Of a DNA stretch of 64,000 nt, positions 25,995 through 34,636 are shown piece after piece (position 1 is the first letter of the stretch; each line of letters begins with the position of its first letter). The stretch comes from Terrabacter terrigena. Its GTDB lineage: Bacteria; Actinomycetota; Actinomycetes; Actinomycetales; Dermatophilaceae. The position numbers were made by a program, and so were the translations under genes. The stretch is taken from the NCBI RefSeq assembly GCF_042676085.1, contig NZ_JBHTKH010000004.1:124001-188000 (forward strand), given 5' to 3'. Under the pieces are notes generated by a model, which saw only the letters and a program-made list of their open reading frames with translations, was not told the origin of the DNA and ran no database searches.

Positions 25995-26930
25995 TCAGCC
26001 GGCAGGGGCGAGCTCGACCTCCACGTCGTCGCGCTCGTGGACCCCGAAGCGCACGCCGTTGCGTCCGATGACGACCCGAGCTCGCAGAGCGCCGTCGCGC
26101 GGTGGACGTGGTGGACCGGCCTCTTCGGCGCCGGGCAGCACGGGTGGCGCGACGGAGAGGTGCGTGTGACCGGTCGGCGTCGTGACTCGCACCGTGGCGA
26201 CGACTGCTGGCCATGGCGACGAGGGCGCCGGTCGAGGGGTGCGTGAAGAGGCGCCTGACCCGCACCTGCGCCGCCTCCTCACCGTGTGCGGCTGCACCAA
26301 CCGGCCGCCGTGTCAGGAGCTCACGCGCCCAGCCGGCGGGCACGGCGCCGTAGCCAGGGCCGCGTGCACGGCCACGGCCTGGGCGACCGGGAGGACGGCC
26401 GAGACGAGAGCCATCGTGTCGGGGACCGGACGGATGGTCACCCGCCGCGGGGACTCGGCGAAGCGGCACCGCGCGACGGCAGCCGCGGCATCGAGACGGT
26501 CGGCGCGGGCGCGGACGCGCCCCTAGAGCTCGCGGTCGCCCCACGACCCGACGCCGGACGTCGGGTCGTCCGGGTCGAGATGGGCGCCCACGACCTCGTC
26601 GTCGACGCGGGCGCGCTGCTCGGGCTCGAGGTGGTTCGTGCCCCGGACGACGATCTCGGCGAGACGCTCGTCGAGGGCGCCGACGGACAGGGCCTCCAGA
26701 GTGCGGGGGAGGTGTCTGACGAGAGTCACAGCCGTGCCGGCGAGGCGGGACCCGTGGTTGGGTGACTCGTGCCTGGCAAGGCCCACCTACGCGGAGACGC
26801 TCGATCGAGATCGCATCATCCGCCGCGTGCCGAGTGCGACCGCCCGCACCCCCGCGAGGAGCTCGTCGCGGCGGCCGGGGCCACTCACCCCGACGGAACC
26901 AGCCCTTGTCCACAGCCAGTTCCATTCACC
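25995..26930 (-). pseudogene. Decayed DUF222/HNH endonuclease-family gene
   Basis: Pieces of one protein are readable in different minus-strand frames, in the correct order. A DDAISIERLR-like N-terminal helix lies near 26810-26840. RHESPNHGS through ARVDDEVVG to a stop at 26524 comes next. RLDAAAAVARCRFAES and VPDTMALVSAVLPVAQAV follow to about 26320, then GYGAVPAGWAREL and VRRLFTHPSTGALVAM. The tail TPTGHTHLSVAPPVLPG ends at 25995. The HNH core expected just before that tail is missing. At least three frame changes plus a deletion make it a clear pseudogene. The right boundary is approximate. Live copies of this family are often multicopy in actinobacteria. Confidence 0.8.
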
Positions 26931-26986
26931 CGCAAAGGGATTCCGCACCGAACGCGACTGTCGGTGCCGGGTGCAAGCATGGGGGC

Positions 26987-27556
26987 ATGTCTGCTCTTCC
27001 CGTGGCCGTTCCCGCCGGCTCGGTCAGTGGCCGGCCCCAGCCCGTCATCGAGGCAGGTGGCGGGCTGACGCTCCGACCCTTCGTCGACGACGATGCCGAC
27101 GTGCTCGTACGCGCGTACGCCGACCCCGACATCGAGCGTTGGCACCGTCGCACCCTCACCCACGACGAGGCGCTCGAGTGGGTCCGGGGCCGAGCGGGCG
27201 CGCGGTGGGAAGCCGAGACGGGCGCCGAGTGGGCGGTCGTCGAAGGCGGCAGCCTCGTCGGCCGGGTGGGTCTGCCCGTGCTGCACCTCGACGAGGGCAT
27301 CGCCGAGGTCGGCTACTGGGTGCTGCCCGAAGGGCGCGGTCGCGGAGTCGCGGGTCGGGCGCTCACGGCGATGACCGAGTGGCTCTTCGCGCTGGGCCTG
27401 CACCGCGTCGAGCTCATGCACTCGGTGCACAACGGGCCGTCGTGCCGCGTGGCGACGAAGAACGGCTTCGAGCTCGAGGGTGTCCGCCGCTCGGCGCTGC
27501 TCCACCCGGACGGCTGGCACGACATGCATTCCCACGCGCGCATCAACCCGGGCTGA
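26987..27556 (+). CDS. GNAT acetyltransferase, RimL-like
   Basis: 189 residues. GLTLRPFVDDDADVLVRAY opens the fold. VGYWVLPEGRGRGVAGRALT carries the acetyl-CoA pyrophosphate loop (RGRGVAG), and the C-terminal HNGPSCRVATKNGFELEGVRR is typical of RimJ/RimL relatives. Substrate unknown. The ATG at 26987 has a weak AAGCAT at -11 to -6 and no SD. Its 3' end overlaps the convergent nucleotidyltransferase gene by 14 bp. It follows the DUF222 remnant. Confidence 0.88.
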   Translation: MSALPVAVPAGSVSGRPQPVIEAGGGLTLRPFVDDDADVLVRAYADPDIERWHRRTLTHDEALEWVRGRAGARWEAETGAEWAVVEGGSLVGRVGLPVLHLDEGIAEVGYWVLPEGRGRGVAGRALTAMTEWLFALGLHRVELMHSVHNGPSCRVATKNGFELEGVRRSALLHPDGWHDMHSHARINPG

Positions 27557-28373
27557 ACCCGCGCTCGGCCTCCCACCCGGAGGACTGCCCGAGAATCTCG
27601 CCGCACGTGCGCACCACGAAGTCGCGGACCTCACCAAGGCGGCCCGTCTCGCCGTCCGACCCGTCCGCGTACCACCAGTCGCGCGCCCAGCCGACGAGAT
27701 CGGCCTCCGTGCCCCGACCAGCCACCAACAGGCCCGTGGCCCGCCGGTCGGCAGCCGCCCGCTTCGAGAGCTGCTCGCCCTCCACGAGGGCGCACCACGC
27801 GCGGCACAGCGACAGCACGGAGTACGCCTGGCCGCCCACCTGCTGCATGTCCTCGACCCACTCCGGCCAGTCCCGCACGTGCTGGAGCAGGGCCGCGCGC
27901 ACCAGCTCGGGTGACACCGCAGGCAGCATCGTGGGTGCGGGCGGACCGACGAGCGCCTGGCCCTTCTCGCGCACCGTGGCCCACGTGAGCACGCGGTGCC
28001 CGGTGGCCGGGAGCAGGTGCAGCTCCTCGCCCGGGCTGACGCGCATGATCAGCTGGCGCGCCCCGGCAGCGACGTCGCCGCTGACGAAGGCCTCCACCGT
28101 CGGCAGGCCGACCGTCTCGACCTCCAGCCGCCCGCGCCAGGCGGGATGGCGCTGCTCGATGTCGGCGATCACGGGGGCGACCGCTGTCAGCGTCGCGTCG
28201 TCGGGCGGCCGCACGACGAGGGCCAGCACGTCGATGTCGCTGCGGGTCGGCGCGAAGTCGCCCGCGACCAGCGACCCGTGCAGGTAGAGCCCCGTCAGTC
28301 CGTCGCCGAGCACCGCCTCGAGCCCGGCCGTCAGGTCGTCGAGCACCTCTCGTGGCCCGACCGTGCGCCGCAT
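27543..28373 (-). CDS. Nucleotidyltransferase, aminoglycoside adenylyltransferase-like
   Basis: 276 residues. The polymerase-beta-type nucleotidyltransferase signature is LYLHGSLVAGDFAPTRSDID (Gly-Ser followed by the SDID metal-binding aspartates at about residues 33-48). The C-terminal half (LLQHVRDWPEWVEDM, then LSLCRAWCALVEGE) is the DUF4111-like helical domain of AadA-type enzymes. AadA relatives adenylylate streptomycin or spectinomycin. Whether this one does is not shown. Its ATG overlaps, by TGATG, a 32-codon frame upstream on the same strand. Confidence 0.82.
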   Translation of the reverse strand: MRRTVGPREVLDDLTAGLEAVLGDGLTGLYLHGSLVAGDFAPTRSDIDVLALVVRPPDDATLTAVAPVIADIEQRHPAWRGRLEVETVGLPTVEAFVSGDVAAGARQLIMRVSPGEELHLLPATGHRVLTWATVREKGQALVGPPAPTMLPAVSPELVRAALLQHVRDWPEWVEDMQQVGGQAYSVLSLCRAWCALVEGEQLSKRAAADRRATGLLVAGRGTEADLVGWARDWWYADGSDGETGRLGEVRDFVVRTCGEILGQSSGWEAERGFSPG

Positions 28374-28471
28374 CACCACGCCCCACGCCGAGCAGCGCCA
28401 GCCACCACCGACGGCTGCTCCACGAGGGCAGGCAGGTCGTCCGGACGGGCGCGGCGTACGCGGTTGGTCAT
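28373..28471 (-). CDS. Possible 32-residue upstream reading frame
   Basis: A short frame from ATG 28471 to TGA 28375-28373, whose stop shares a base with the ATG of the nucleotidyltransferase gene. It opens MTNRVRRARPDDLPALVE, which looks like the first strand and helix of an acetyltransferase and then ends. It could be a truncated gene remnant or a translated leader coupling into the next gene. Support is only the overlap and the protein-like opening. Confidence 0.3.
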   Translation of the reverse strand: MTNRVRRARPDDLPALVEQPSVVAGAARRGAW

Positions 28472-28505
28472 CCGGCCACCCTGCCACCCGGCATACGCTG
28501 GCGGC

Positions 28506-29132
28506 ATGACCGAGCCCGTCGCCGACCGCGCGCCCCTCGAGGCCGAGCGCTACGTCCTCCGCCAGAAGCTGACCCTCATGGTCAACCGCTACGAGATCTT
28601 CCGCGCCGACGAGCACGGCAACGAGCTCGGCCTGCTCTGCTTCGCCGAGCAGAAGCGGTTGGCCGCCAAGGAGCAGGTCACGTTCTACACCGACTCCGCC
28701 AAGACCCACCCGCTCTTCGGCTTCAAGGCACGCAAGCGCATCGACCTCGGCTCCGGCTACGACGTCACCGACAGCCAGGGCCAGCCGATCGGCTGGTTCA
28801 AGAAGCAGTTCAAGGCCTCGCTCGTGAACTCGACGTGGACGCTCGGCCTGCCCGACGGGCGCGAGTTCGTCGGCCGCGAGCGCAACGCCAAGGTCGCCGT
28901 CGTCCGCCGCGTCTGGGAGCTCGTCCCCGTGATCGGCGACATCCCGGTCCCGTTCCTCTTCCACTTCGACTTCGTCGCGCCGGACGGCTCGATGGCCCTC
29001 AGCTCGACGAAGAAGGCGTCGGTCAAGGACGTCTACCACGTGACGCTGCCGGCCCTCGGCGACGGGCGCCCGATGGACTGGCGCGTCGGCATGTCGATGG
29101 CGGTGGCGCTCGACGCGCTCCAGTCGCGCTGA
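28506..29132 (+). CDS. LURP-one-related (phospholipid-scramblase-fold) protein
   Basis: 208 residues, cytoplasmic. RYVLRQKLTLMVNRYEIFRA opens a tubby/scramblase-like beta-barrel, followed by basic FKARKRIDLGSGYDVTDSQG and IGWFKKQFKASLVNSTW, which match bacterial LURP-one-related proteins. Function in bacteria is unknown; a membrane or lipid interaction is suggested by the fold only. TACGCT at 28493-28498 spans -13 to -8 from the ATG and overlaps a copy of the abundant GGCATAC 7-mer. Confidence 0.82.
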   Translation: MTEPVADRAPLEAERYVLRQKLTLMVNRYEIFRADEHGNELGLLCFAEQKRLAAKEQVTFYTDSAKTHPLFGFKARKRIDLGSGYDVTDSQGQPIGWFKKQFKASLVNSTWTLGLPDGREFVGRERNAKVAVVRRVWELVPVIGDIPVPFLFHFDFVAPDGSMALSSTKKASVKDVYHVTLPALGDGRPMDWRVGMSMAVALDALQSR

Positions 29133-29162
29133 GACGTGGTCGGGCGCGTGCGGGGCGCCCGA

Positions 29163-29168
29163 TAGACT
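29163..29168 (+). promoter_or_regulatory. Candidate -10 (TAGACT) of purSQL
   Basis: TAGACT lies 68 nt upstream of the purS ATG. Transcription from here would give a leader of about 60 nt containing AGGGAGA before the start. No good -35 is visible. A CGAGGGAC direct repeat sits in the leader. Confidence 0.45.
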
Positions 29169-29235
29169 CTGGCCCGTCCCGAGGGACCCGAGGGACGCCA
29201 CCATCGCCCATCCAGCGCAGGGAGAAGCACCACTG

Positions 29236-29571
29236 ATGGGAAGCATCGTCGTCGACGTCATGCTCAAGCCCGAGATCCTCGACCCCCAGGGGCAAGCCGT
29301 CGGCGGCGCCCTGCCGCGGCTCGGGTTCGACGGGTTCACCGACGTCCGTCAGGGCAAGCGCTTCGTGCTCACCGTCGACGGCGACGTCACGGACGAGCAC
29401 CTCACGGCCGCCCGCGAGGCCGCCGAGACCCTCCTGTCCAACCCCGTCATCGAGGACGTCGTGTCCGTACGCGTGCTCGACGGTTCCGAGGGCGACGCCG
29501 AGGGCGAGACCCAGGGCGGCGCTGAGGGCGCGGACGAGGGCAAGGGCGAGTCGGAGGACGGCGAGCAGTGA
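29236..29571 (+). CDS. purS: FGAM synthase subunit PurS
   Basis: 111 residues. The first about 80 (VVDVMLKPEILDPQGQAV, then GKRFVLTVDGDV) are the PurS fold that bridges PurQ and PurL in the multisubunit FGAR amidotransferase. A Glu/Gly/Asp-rich tail of about 30 residues extends beyond the usual length and is probably disordered. AGGGAGA precedes the ATG. The stop overlaps the purQ GTG by 4 bp. The gene trio makes the three-protein enzyme used by most Gram-positives. Confidence 0.95.
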   Translation: MGSIVVDVMLKPEILDPQGQAVGGALPRLGFDGFTDVRQGKRFVLTVDGDVTDEHLTAAREAAETLLSNPVIEDVVSVRVLDGSEGDAEGETQGGAEGADEGKGESEDGEQ

Positions 29572-30263
29572 GGATCGGCGTCGTCACGTTCCCCGGTTCC
29601 CTCGACGACCGAGACGCGGCGAGGGCCGTGCGGGAGTGTGGCGGCGAGGCCGTCACGCTCTGGCACGGTGACGCCGACCTCCGAGGCGTCGACGCGGTCA
29701 TCCTGCCGGGTGGGTTCTCCTACGGCGACTACCTGCGCTGCGGCGCCATCGCCCGGTTCGCGCCCGTCATGGACGCCCTCGTCCCGGCCGCCAAGGGCGG
29801 CCTGCCGGTGCTCGGCATCTGCAACGGCTTCCAGGTGCTCACCGAGAGCCACCTGCTCCCCGGCGCGCTGATCCGCAACGACCACCGCAAGTTCAACTGC
29901 GTCGACCAGCGGCTCGTCGTCGAGAACGCCTCCACCGCCTGGACCTCCGACTTCGAGGCCGGCCAGGAGATCACCATCGTCCTCAAGAACGGCGAGGGCG
30001 GCTACGTGGCCGACCAGAACACCCTCGACAAGCTCGAGGGAGACGGGCGCGTGGTGTTCCGCTACGTGCCCGACGCCGAGGGCCGCAACCCCAACGGCTC
30101 CTACCGCCACATCGCCGGGATCACCAACAAGCGCGGCAACGTCGTCGGTCTCATGCCGCACCCCGAGCACGCGGTCGAGGCCGGCTACGGCCCGAGCCTC
30201 GACGGGCGCGCCTTCTTCACCTCGATCATCACGAAGACCCTCGAGAGCGCGGCCAACGCATGA
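29568..30263 (+). CDS. purQ: FGAM synthase glutaminase subunit
   Basis: 231 residues, class I glutamine amidotransferase. It supplies ammonia from glutamine to PurL. The nucleophile Cys lies in VLGICNGFQVL at about residue 87, and the catalytic His and Glu are in GLMPHPEHAVE near the C-terminus. The substrate loop GGFSYGDYLRCGA is intact. It overlaps purS at its start and purL at its stop (ATGA), consistent with a tightly coupled operon. Confidence 0.97.
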   Translation: MRIGVVTFPGSLDDRDAARAVRECGGEAVTLWHGDADLRGVDAVILPGGFSYGDYLRCGAIARFAPVMDALVPAAKGGLPVLGICNGFQVLTESHLLPGALIRNDHRKFNCVDQRLVVENASTAWTSDFEAGQEITIVLKNGEGGYVADQNTLDKLEGDGRVVFRYVPDAEGRNPNGSYRHIAGITNKRGNVVGLMPHPEHAVEAGYGPSLDGRAFFTSIITKTLESAANA

Positions 30264-32578
30264 GCGACACCCAGACCGTCCAGCAGGCGCCGGCGGCGCC
30301 CGTCCTCGACACCGTCGAGCACGCGGCCGGCACGCCCGACGTCGAGCAGCCGTGGGCCGAGCTCGGCCTCAAGGCCGACGAGTACGCCCGCATCCGCGAG
30401 ATCATCGGGCGTCGCCCGACCATCGCCGAGCTCGCGATGTACTCCGTCATGTGGAGCGAGCACTGCTCCTACAAGTCGAGCAAGATCCACTTCAAGCTCT
30501 GGGGCGAGAACACCACCGACGAGATGCGCGAGAAGCTGCTCGTCGGCATCGGCGAGAACGCCGGGGTCGTCGACATCGGCGACGGCTGGGCCGTGACCTT
30601 CAAGGTCGAGTCGCACAACCACCCGTCCTACGTCGAGCCCTACCAGGGCGCCGCGACCGGCGTCGGCGGCATCATCCGCGACATCATGTCGATGGGCGCC
30701 CGCCCGATCGCGGTCATGGACCCGCTCCGCTTCGGCAACCTGCACCACCCCGACACGCAGCGCGTGCTGCCGGGCGTCGTCGCCGGCGTCGGCGGCTACG
30801 GCAACTGCATCGGTCTGCCCAACATCGGCGGCGAGGTCGTCTTCGACGACTGCTACCAGGGCAACCCGCTCGTCAACGCGCTCTGCGTCGGCGCGATGCG
30901 CGTCGAGGACATCCACCTCGCCAAGGCGTCCGGCGTCGGCAACAAGGTGATCCTCTTCGGTGCCAAGACCGGCGGCGACGGCATCGGTGGCGTCTCGGTG
31001 CTCGCGTCCGAGACGTTCGACGAGGGCGGCCCGACCAAGCGCCCCGCCGTGCAGGTCGGCGACCCGTTCGCCGAGAAGGTGCTCATCGAGTGCTGCCTCG
31101 ACCTCTACAAGGCGGGCGTCGTCGACGGCATCCAGGACCTCGGCGGCGCCGGGCTCTCCTGTGCGACGAGCGAGCTCGCGTCCAACGGTGACGGGGGTAT
31201 GCAGGTCGAGCTCGACCTCGTGCCCCTGCGCGACGCGAGCCTGCAGCCGCAGGAGATCCTCATGTCGGAGTCGCAGGAACGCATGATGGCCGTGGTCGAG
31301 CCGAAGCACCTAGAGGAGTTCATGGCGATCACCGACCACTGGGACGTCGAGGCCACCGTCATCGGCGAGGTCACCGACGGCGACCACCTCGTCATCACCT
31401 GGCACGGCGAGACCATCGTCGACGTGCCGCCGCGCTCGGTCGCCCACGAGGGCCCGACCTACGACCGCCCGCTGGCCCGGCCGGCATACCTCGACGGGCT
31501 GAAGGCCTCGGGTGCGGCCTCCCTGGCCCGCCCCGAGAACGGCGACCAGATCCGTGCCCAGCTGCTGACGCTCCTCGGCTCGCCGAACCTCTGCGACAAG
31601 TCGTGGATCACCGACCAGTACGACCGATACGTCCTCGGCAACACGGCGCTCGCGCAGCCCGACGACTCCGGCGTCGTGCGCGTCGACGAGGAGACCGGCC
31701 GCGGCGTGGCGGTGTCCACCGACTGCAACGGCCGCTTCGCCAAGCTCGACCCGTATGCCGGCGCGCAGCTCGCGCTCGCCGAGGCCTATCGCAACGTCGC
31801 CACCGCAGGTGCGGCTCCGCTCGCGGTCACGGACTGCCTCAACTTCGGCTCGCCCGAGGACCCCGGCGTCATGTGGCAGTTCCGCGAGGCGATCCGCGGC
31901 ATCGCCGAGGGCTGCAAGTTCCTCGGCATCCCGGTCACTGGTGGCAACGTGTCGTTCTACAACCAGACCGGTGACGTCGCCATCCACCCGACGCCCGTCA
32001 TCGGCGTGCTCGGGGTCATGGACGACGTCTCGAAGCGCTCCGGCTCGGGCTTCCGCAGCGAGGACGCCCACGTCTACCTGCTCGGCACCACCCGCGACGA
32101 GCTCGACGGCTCGGAGTGGGCGCACGTGGTGCACAAGCACCTCGGCGGGCACCCGCCGCAGGTCGACCTCGCTGCCGAGCAGGCCCTCGGTCGTGTCCTC
32201 GTCGAGGCGGCCCGTGCGGGTATCGTCGAGGCGGCCCACGACCTGTCGGAGGGCGGGCTGGCGATCGCGCTCGCCGAGGCGTGCATGCGCCACGGCGTGG
32301 GCGTGACCATCGACGGCCTCGACCGGGTCGGCGCGGACGCCGACGGCAACCCGCTCGACCCGTTCACCGCGCTGTTCTCCGAGTCGAGCGCCCGCGCGCT
32401 CGTCGCGGTGCCGGCGGGCCACGCGGCCGAGTTCGAGGCGCTGCTCGGCGACGTGCCGCACGCGCGCATCGGCGTCACGGGTGGCCGCGACCTCGACATC
32501 ACCGGTGTCTTCACCGCCTCGGTCGCCGAGCTGAAGTCCGCCCACGAGTTCACGCTCCCGGCGGTCTTCGGAGCCTGA
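30260..32578 (+). CDS. purL: FGAM synthase synthetase subunit
   Basis: 772 residues, the small PurL typical of the PurSQL system. ATP-dependent conversion of FGAR to FGAM. Motifs: MWSEHCSYKSSK (catalytic His region), FKVESHNHPSYVEPYQGAATG, GGVSVLAS, and in the second half TDCNGRFAKLDPY and ITGG-equivalent VTGGNVSFYNQ. The ATG overlaps the purQ stop by 4 bp. A 15-bp hairpin 20 bp after the stop closes the operon. Confidence 0.98.
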   Translation: MSDTQTVQQAPAAPVLDTVEHAAGTPDVEQPWAELGLKADEYARIREIIGRRPTIAELAMYSVMWSEHCSYKSSKIHFKLWGENTTDEMREKLLVGIGENAGVVDIGDGWAVTFKVESHNHPSYVEPYQGAATGVGGIIRDIMSMGARPIAVMDPLRFGNLHHPDTQRVLPGVVAGVGGYGNCIGLPNIGGEVVFDDCYQGNPLVNALCVGAMRVEDIHLAKASGVGNKVILFGAKTGGDGIGGVSVLASETFDEGGPTKRPAVQVGDPFAEKVLIECCLDLYKAGVVDGIQDLGGAGLSCATSELASNGDGGMQVELDLVPLRDASLQPQEILMSESQERMMAVVEPKHLEEFMAITDHWDVEATVIGEVTDGDHLVITWHGETIVDVPPRSVAHEGPTYDRPLARPAYLDGLKASGAASLARPENGDQIRAQLLTLLGSPNLCDKSWITDQYDRYVLGNTALAQPDDSGVVRVDEETGRGVAVSTDCNGRFAKLDPYAGAQLALAEAYRNVATAGAAPLAVTDCLNFGSPEDPGVMWQFREAIRGIAEGCKFLGIPVTGGNVSFYNQTGDVAIHPTPVIGVLGVMDDVSKRSGSGFRSEDAHVYLLGTTRDELDGSEWAHVVHKHLGGHPPQVDLAAEQALGRVLVEAARAGIVEAAHDLSEGGLAIALAEACMRHGVGVTIDGLDRVGADADGNPLDPFTALFSESSARALVAVPAGHAAEFEALLGDVPHARIGVTGGRDLDITGVFTASVAELKSAHEFTLPAVFGA

Positions 32579-32598
32579 CCTCCCGGCCCGCGCCAACG

Positions 32599-32632
32599 CG
32601 AACGGCGAGCACCTGCTGGTGCTCGCCGTTCG
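32599..32632. terminator. 15-bp hairpin after purL
   Basis: Arms 32599-32613 and 32618-32632 are exact reverse complements with a TGCT loop. It lies between the purL stop and the stop of the convergent flavin oxidoreductase at 32643, so it probably serves both strands. Confidence 0.85.
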
Positions 32633-32642
32633 TCGTCTCCGG

Positions 32643-33659
32643 TCAGCGCCAGCCGAGCCCGGGTGCGAGGTGGGTCAGCACGCTCTCGATGACGTGCGCG
32701 TTGTAGTCGACGCCGAGCTGGTTGGGCACCGTGAGCAGCAGGGTGTCCGCCGCCGCGATCGCGGAGTCCTCGGCGAGGTCATGGACGAGCTGGTCGGGCT
32801 CGCCGGCATACGTCTTGCCGAAACGGGCGAGCCCGCCGTCGAGGTGTCCGACCTGGTCCTGGCTGGCCGTCTCGCGGAAGAAGTACTGCCGGTCCTCGTC
32901 GCTGACGATCGGGAAGATGCTGCGGCTCACCGAGACCCGCGGCTCCCGCTCGTGGCCGGCTGCCTTCCAGGCGTCGCGGAACATCTGGATCTGCTGGGCC
33001 TGCAGCTCGTGGAAGGGCACGCCGGTGTCCTCGGTGAGCAGCGTGGAGCTCATGAGGTTCAGGCCCTGCTCGGCCGTCCACTCGGCGGTGGCGCGAGAGC
33101 CGGCGCCCCACCAGATGCGGTCGCGCAGGCCGGGCGAGTGCGGCTCGATCGGCAGCAGGCCGGGCGGGTTGGGGAACATCGGCCGTGGGTTTGGCTGGGC
33201 GAAGCCCTTGCCGCCGATGACGTCGAGGAACGTACGCGTGTGGTCGCGCGCCATCGACGCGTGGTCGTCGCCCTCGGGCTGGTAGCCGAAGTAGCGGAAG
33301 CCGTCGACGACCTGCTCGGGTGACCCCCGGCTGATGCCGAGCTGCAGCCTGCCGCCCGAGATGAGGTCGGCCGCCCCGGCGTCCTCCGCCATGTAGAGGG
33401 GGTTCTCGTAGCGCATGTCGATGACGCCGGTGCCGATCTCGATGCGGCTCGTGCGCGCCCCGACGGCGGCGAGCAGGGGGAAGGGAGAGGCGAGCTGCCG
33501 CGCGAAGTGGTGCACCCGGAAGTAGGCGCCGTCGGCACCCAGCTCCTCGGCGGCCACCGCGAGGTCGATGGACTGCAGCAGGGCATCCGATGCAGAACGG
33601 GTCTGCGAGTGCGGCGACGGCGTCCAGTGCCCGAACGAGAGAAACCCGATGTTCTTCAC
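32643..33659 (-). CDS. LLM-class flavin-dependent oxidoreductase
   Basis: 338 residues, bacterial luciferase-like TIM barrel that binds FMN or F420. KNIGFLSFGHW at the N-terminus, ADGAYFRVHHFARQLASP, GTGVIDMRYENP, then GGRLQLGISRGSP are the standard strand and loop signatures. Often annotated as alkanal monooxygenase-like; substrate unknown. GTG 33659 was chosen because it places the first beta strand immediately after the start. About 160 bp separates it from the next minus-strand gene upstream. Confidence 0.88.
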   Translation of the reverse strand: MKNIGFLSFGHWTPSPHSQTRSASDALLQSIDLAVAAEELGADGAYFRVHHFARQLASPFPLLAAVGARTSRIEIGTGVIDMRYENPLYMAEDAGAADLISGGRLQLGISRGSPEQVVDGFRYFGYQPEGDDHASMARDHTRTFLDVIGGKGFAQPNPRPMFPNPPGLLPIEPHSPGLRDRIWWGAGSRATAEWTAEQGLNLMSSTLLTEDTGVPFHELQAQQIQMFRDAWKAAGHEREPRVSVSRSIFPIVSDEDRQYFFRETASQDQVGHLDGGLARFGKTYAGEPDQLVHDLAEDSAIAAADTLLLTVPNQLGVDYNAHVIESVLTHLAPGLGWR

Positions 33660-33817
33660 AGGGCGTGCAACGTCTCGCGGCCCCGAACCCTTCCACACCC
33701 TGGCAGGCCGGCCAGTTGCACCGGCACGTCCCTGACCTCGTCGTAGACGGGGTCAGGGACGAGCTCGGTGTTCAGCACCCGCCCCGCAGCCTGCTCGAGG
33801 AGCCTGGGCGTCGAGGC

Positions 33818-34636
33818 TCAGCGAACCCGCCATCGGCCCGCCTCGGGTGGCGGCGGGCTCGGCTCGCCGGTCACGCCGAACGGCCGCGCCCCTGCCAGGA
33901 AGCGGGTCAGGGCAACGCCCTCGCGCAGCCCGGTCGGCAGGTGGGCCCGGGCGACATCGCGTCGCAGCGCCTCGACGGGCAGCGGTGACGCGCCGGCCAC
34001 GAGCACCGAGTTGCCGAAGCGGCGCCCCTTGAGCACCTCATGCGTGGCGATGAGCGCGACGTGCGGCAACGTGCTCGCGACGGTGGCCACGACGCGGGCC
34101 ACCCAGCGCAGCCCGGGCTCGTCGGCGAGGTTCCAGAGAGCTACGCCGTCGGGCCGCAGCACGCGCGCCACCTCGTGGGCGTATGCCGTGCCGGCGAGCT
34201 CTGCAGGCACCCTGCCTGCCGCGTAGGCGTCGGTCGCGACGACGTCGGCGGAGCCCGGCTTGAGCGCCCTGACGCCCGTCAGGCCGTCGACGGGACGCAC
34301 GCGGATGCGGTGGCGGCGGGGGAGCGGGATCTCACGGCGGACGAGTTCGGTGAGAGCGGCGTCGGGCTCGAGGACGATCTGGGGCGACCCCGGCCGGGTG
34401 GCCTCGACCCACCGCGGCAGGGTGAGGCCGGCGCCGCCGACGTGCGTCACGCCGAGGGGGCCGGGCGACAGGGCGGCGATCGCCAGGGCCAGGTGCTGCA
34501 CGTACTCGAAGACGAGGAGCGTCGGATCGTCGGGCTGCACGTGTGACTGTGGCGAGCCGTCCATGTGGACCGTGACGCCTCCACGCTCGTCCCACTCGAG
34601 CGAGACCCGTTGTGCGACAGGCGGTTCCGCGGTCAC
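33818..34636 (-). CDS. Spermidine synthase-like methyltransferase-fold protein
   Basis: 272 residues. The N-terminal DGSPQSHVQPDDPTLLVFEYVQ and VTHVGGAGLTLPRWVEA match the spermidine synthase family, followed by VLEPDAALTELVR (the acidic residue binding the nucleoside) and DVVATDAYAAGRVP. In spermine synthases the catalytic Asp lies in this last motif, and an Asp is present. Bacterial members of this type are often not aminopropyltransferases, so activity is unproven. GTG start overlaps the stop of the upstream acetyltransferase by 4 bp. Confidence 0.8.
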   Translation of the reverse strand: MTAEPPVAQRVSLEWDERGGVTVHMDGSPQSHVQPDDPTLLVFEYVQHLALAIAALSPGPLGVTHVGGAGLTLPRWVEATRPGSPQIVLEPDAALTELVRREIPLPRRHRIRVRPVDGLTGVRALKPGSADVVATDAYAAGRVPAELAGTAYAHEVARVLRPDGVALWNLADEPGLRWVARVVATVASTLPHVALIATHEVLKGRRFGNSVLVAGASPLPVEALRRDVARAHLPTGLREGVALTRFLAGARPFGVTGEPSPPPPEAGRWRVR

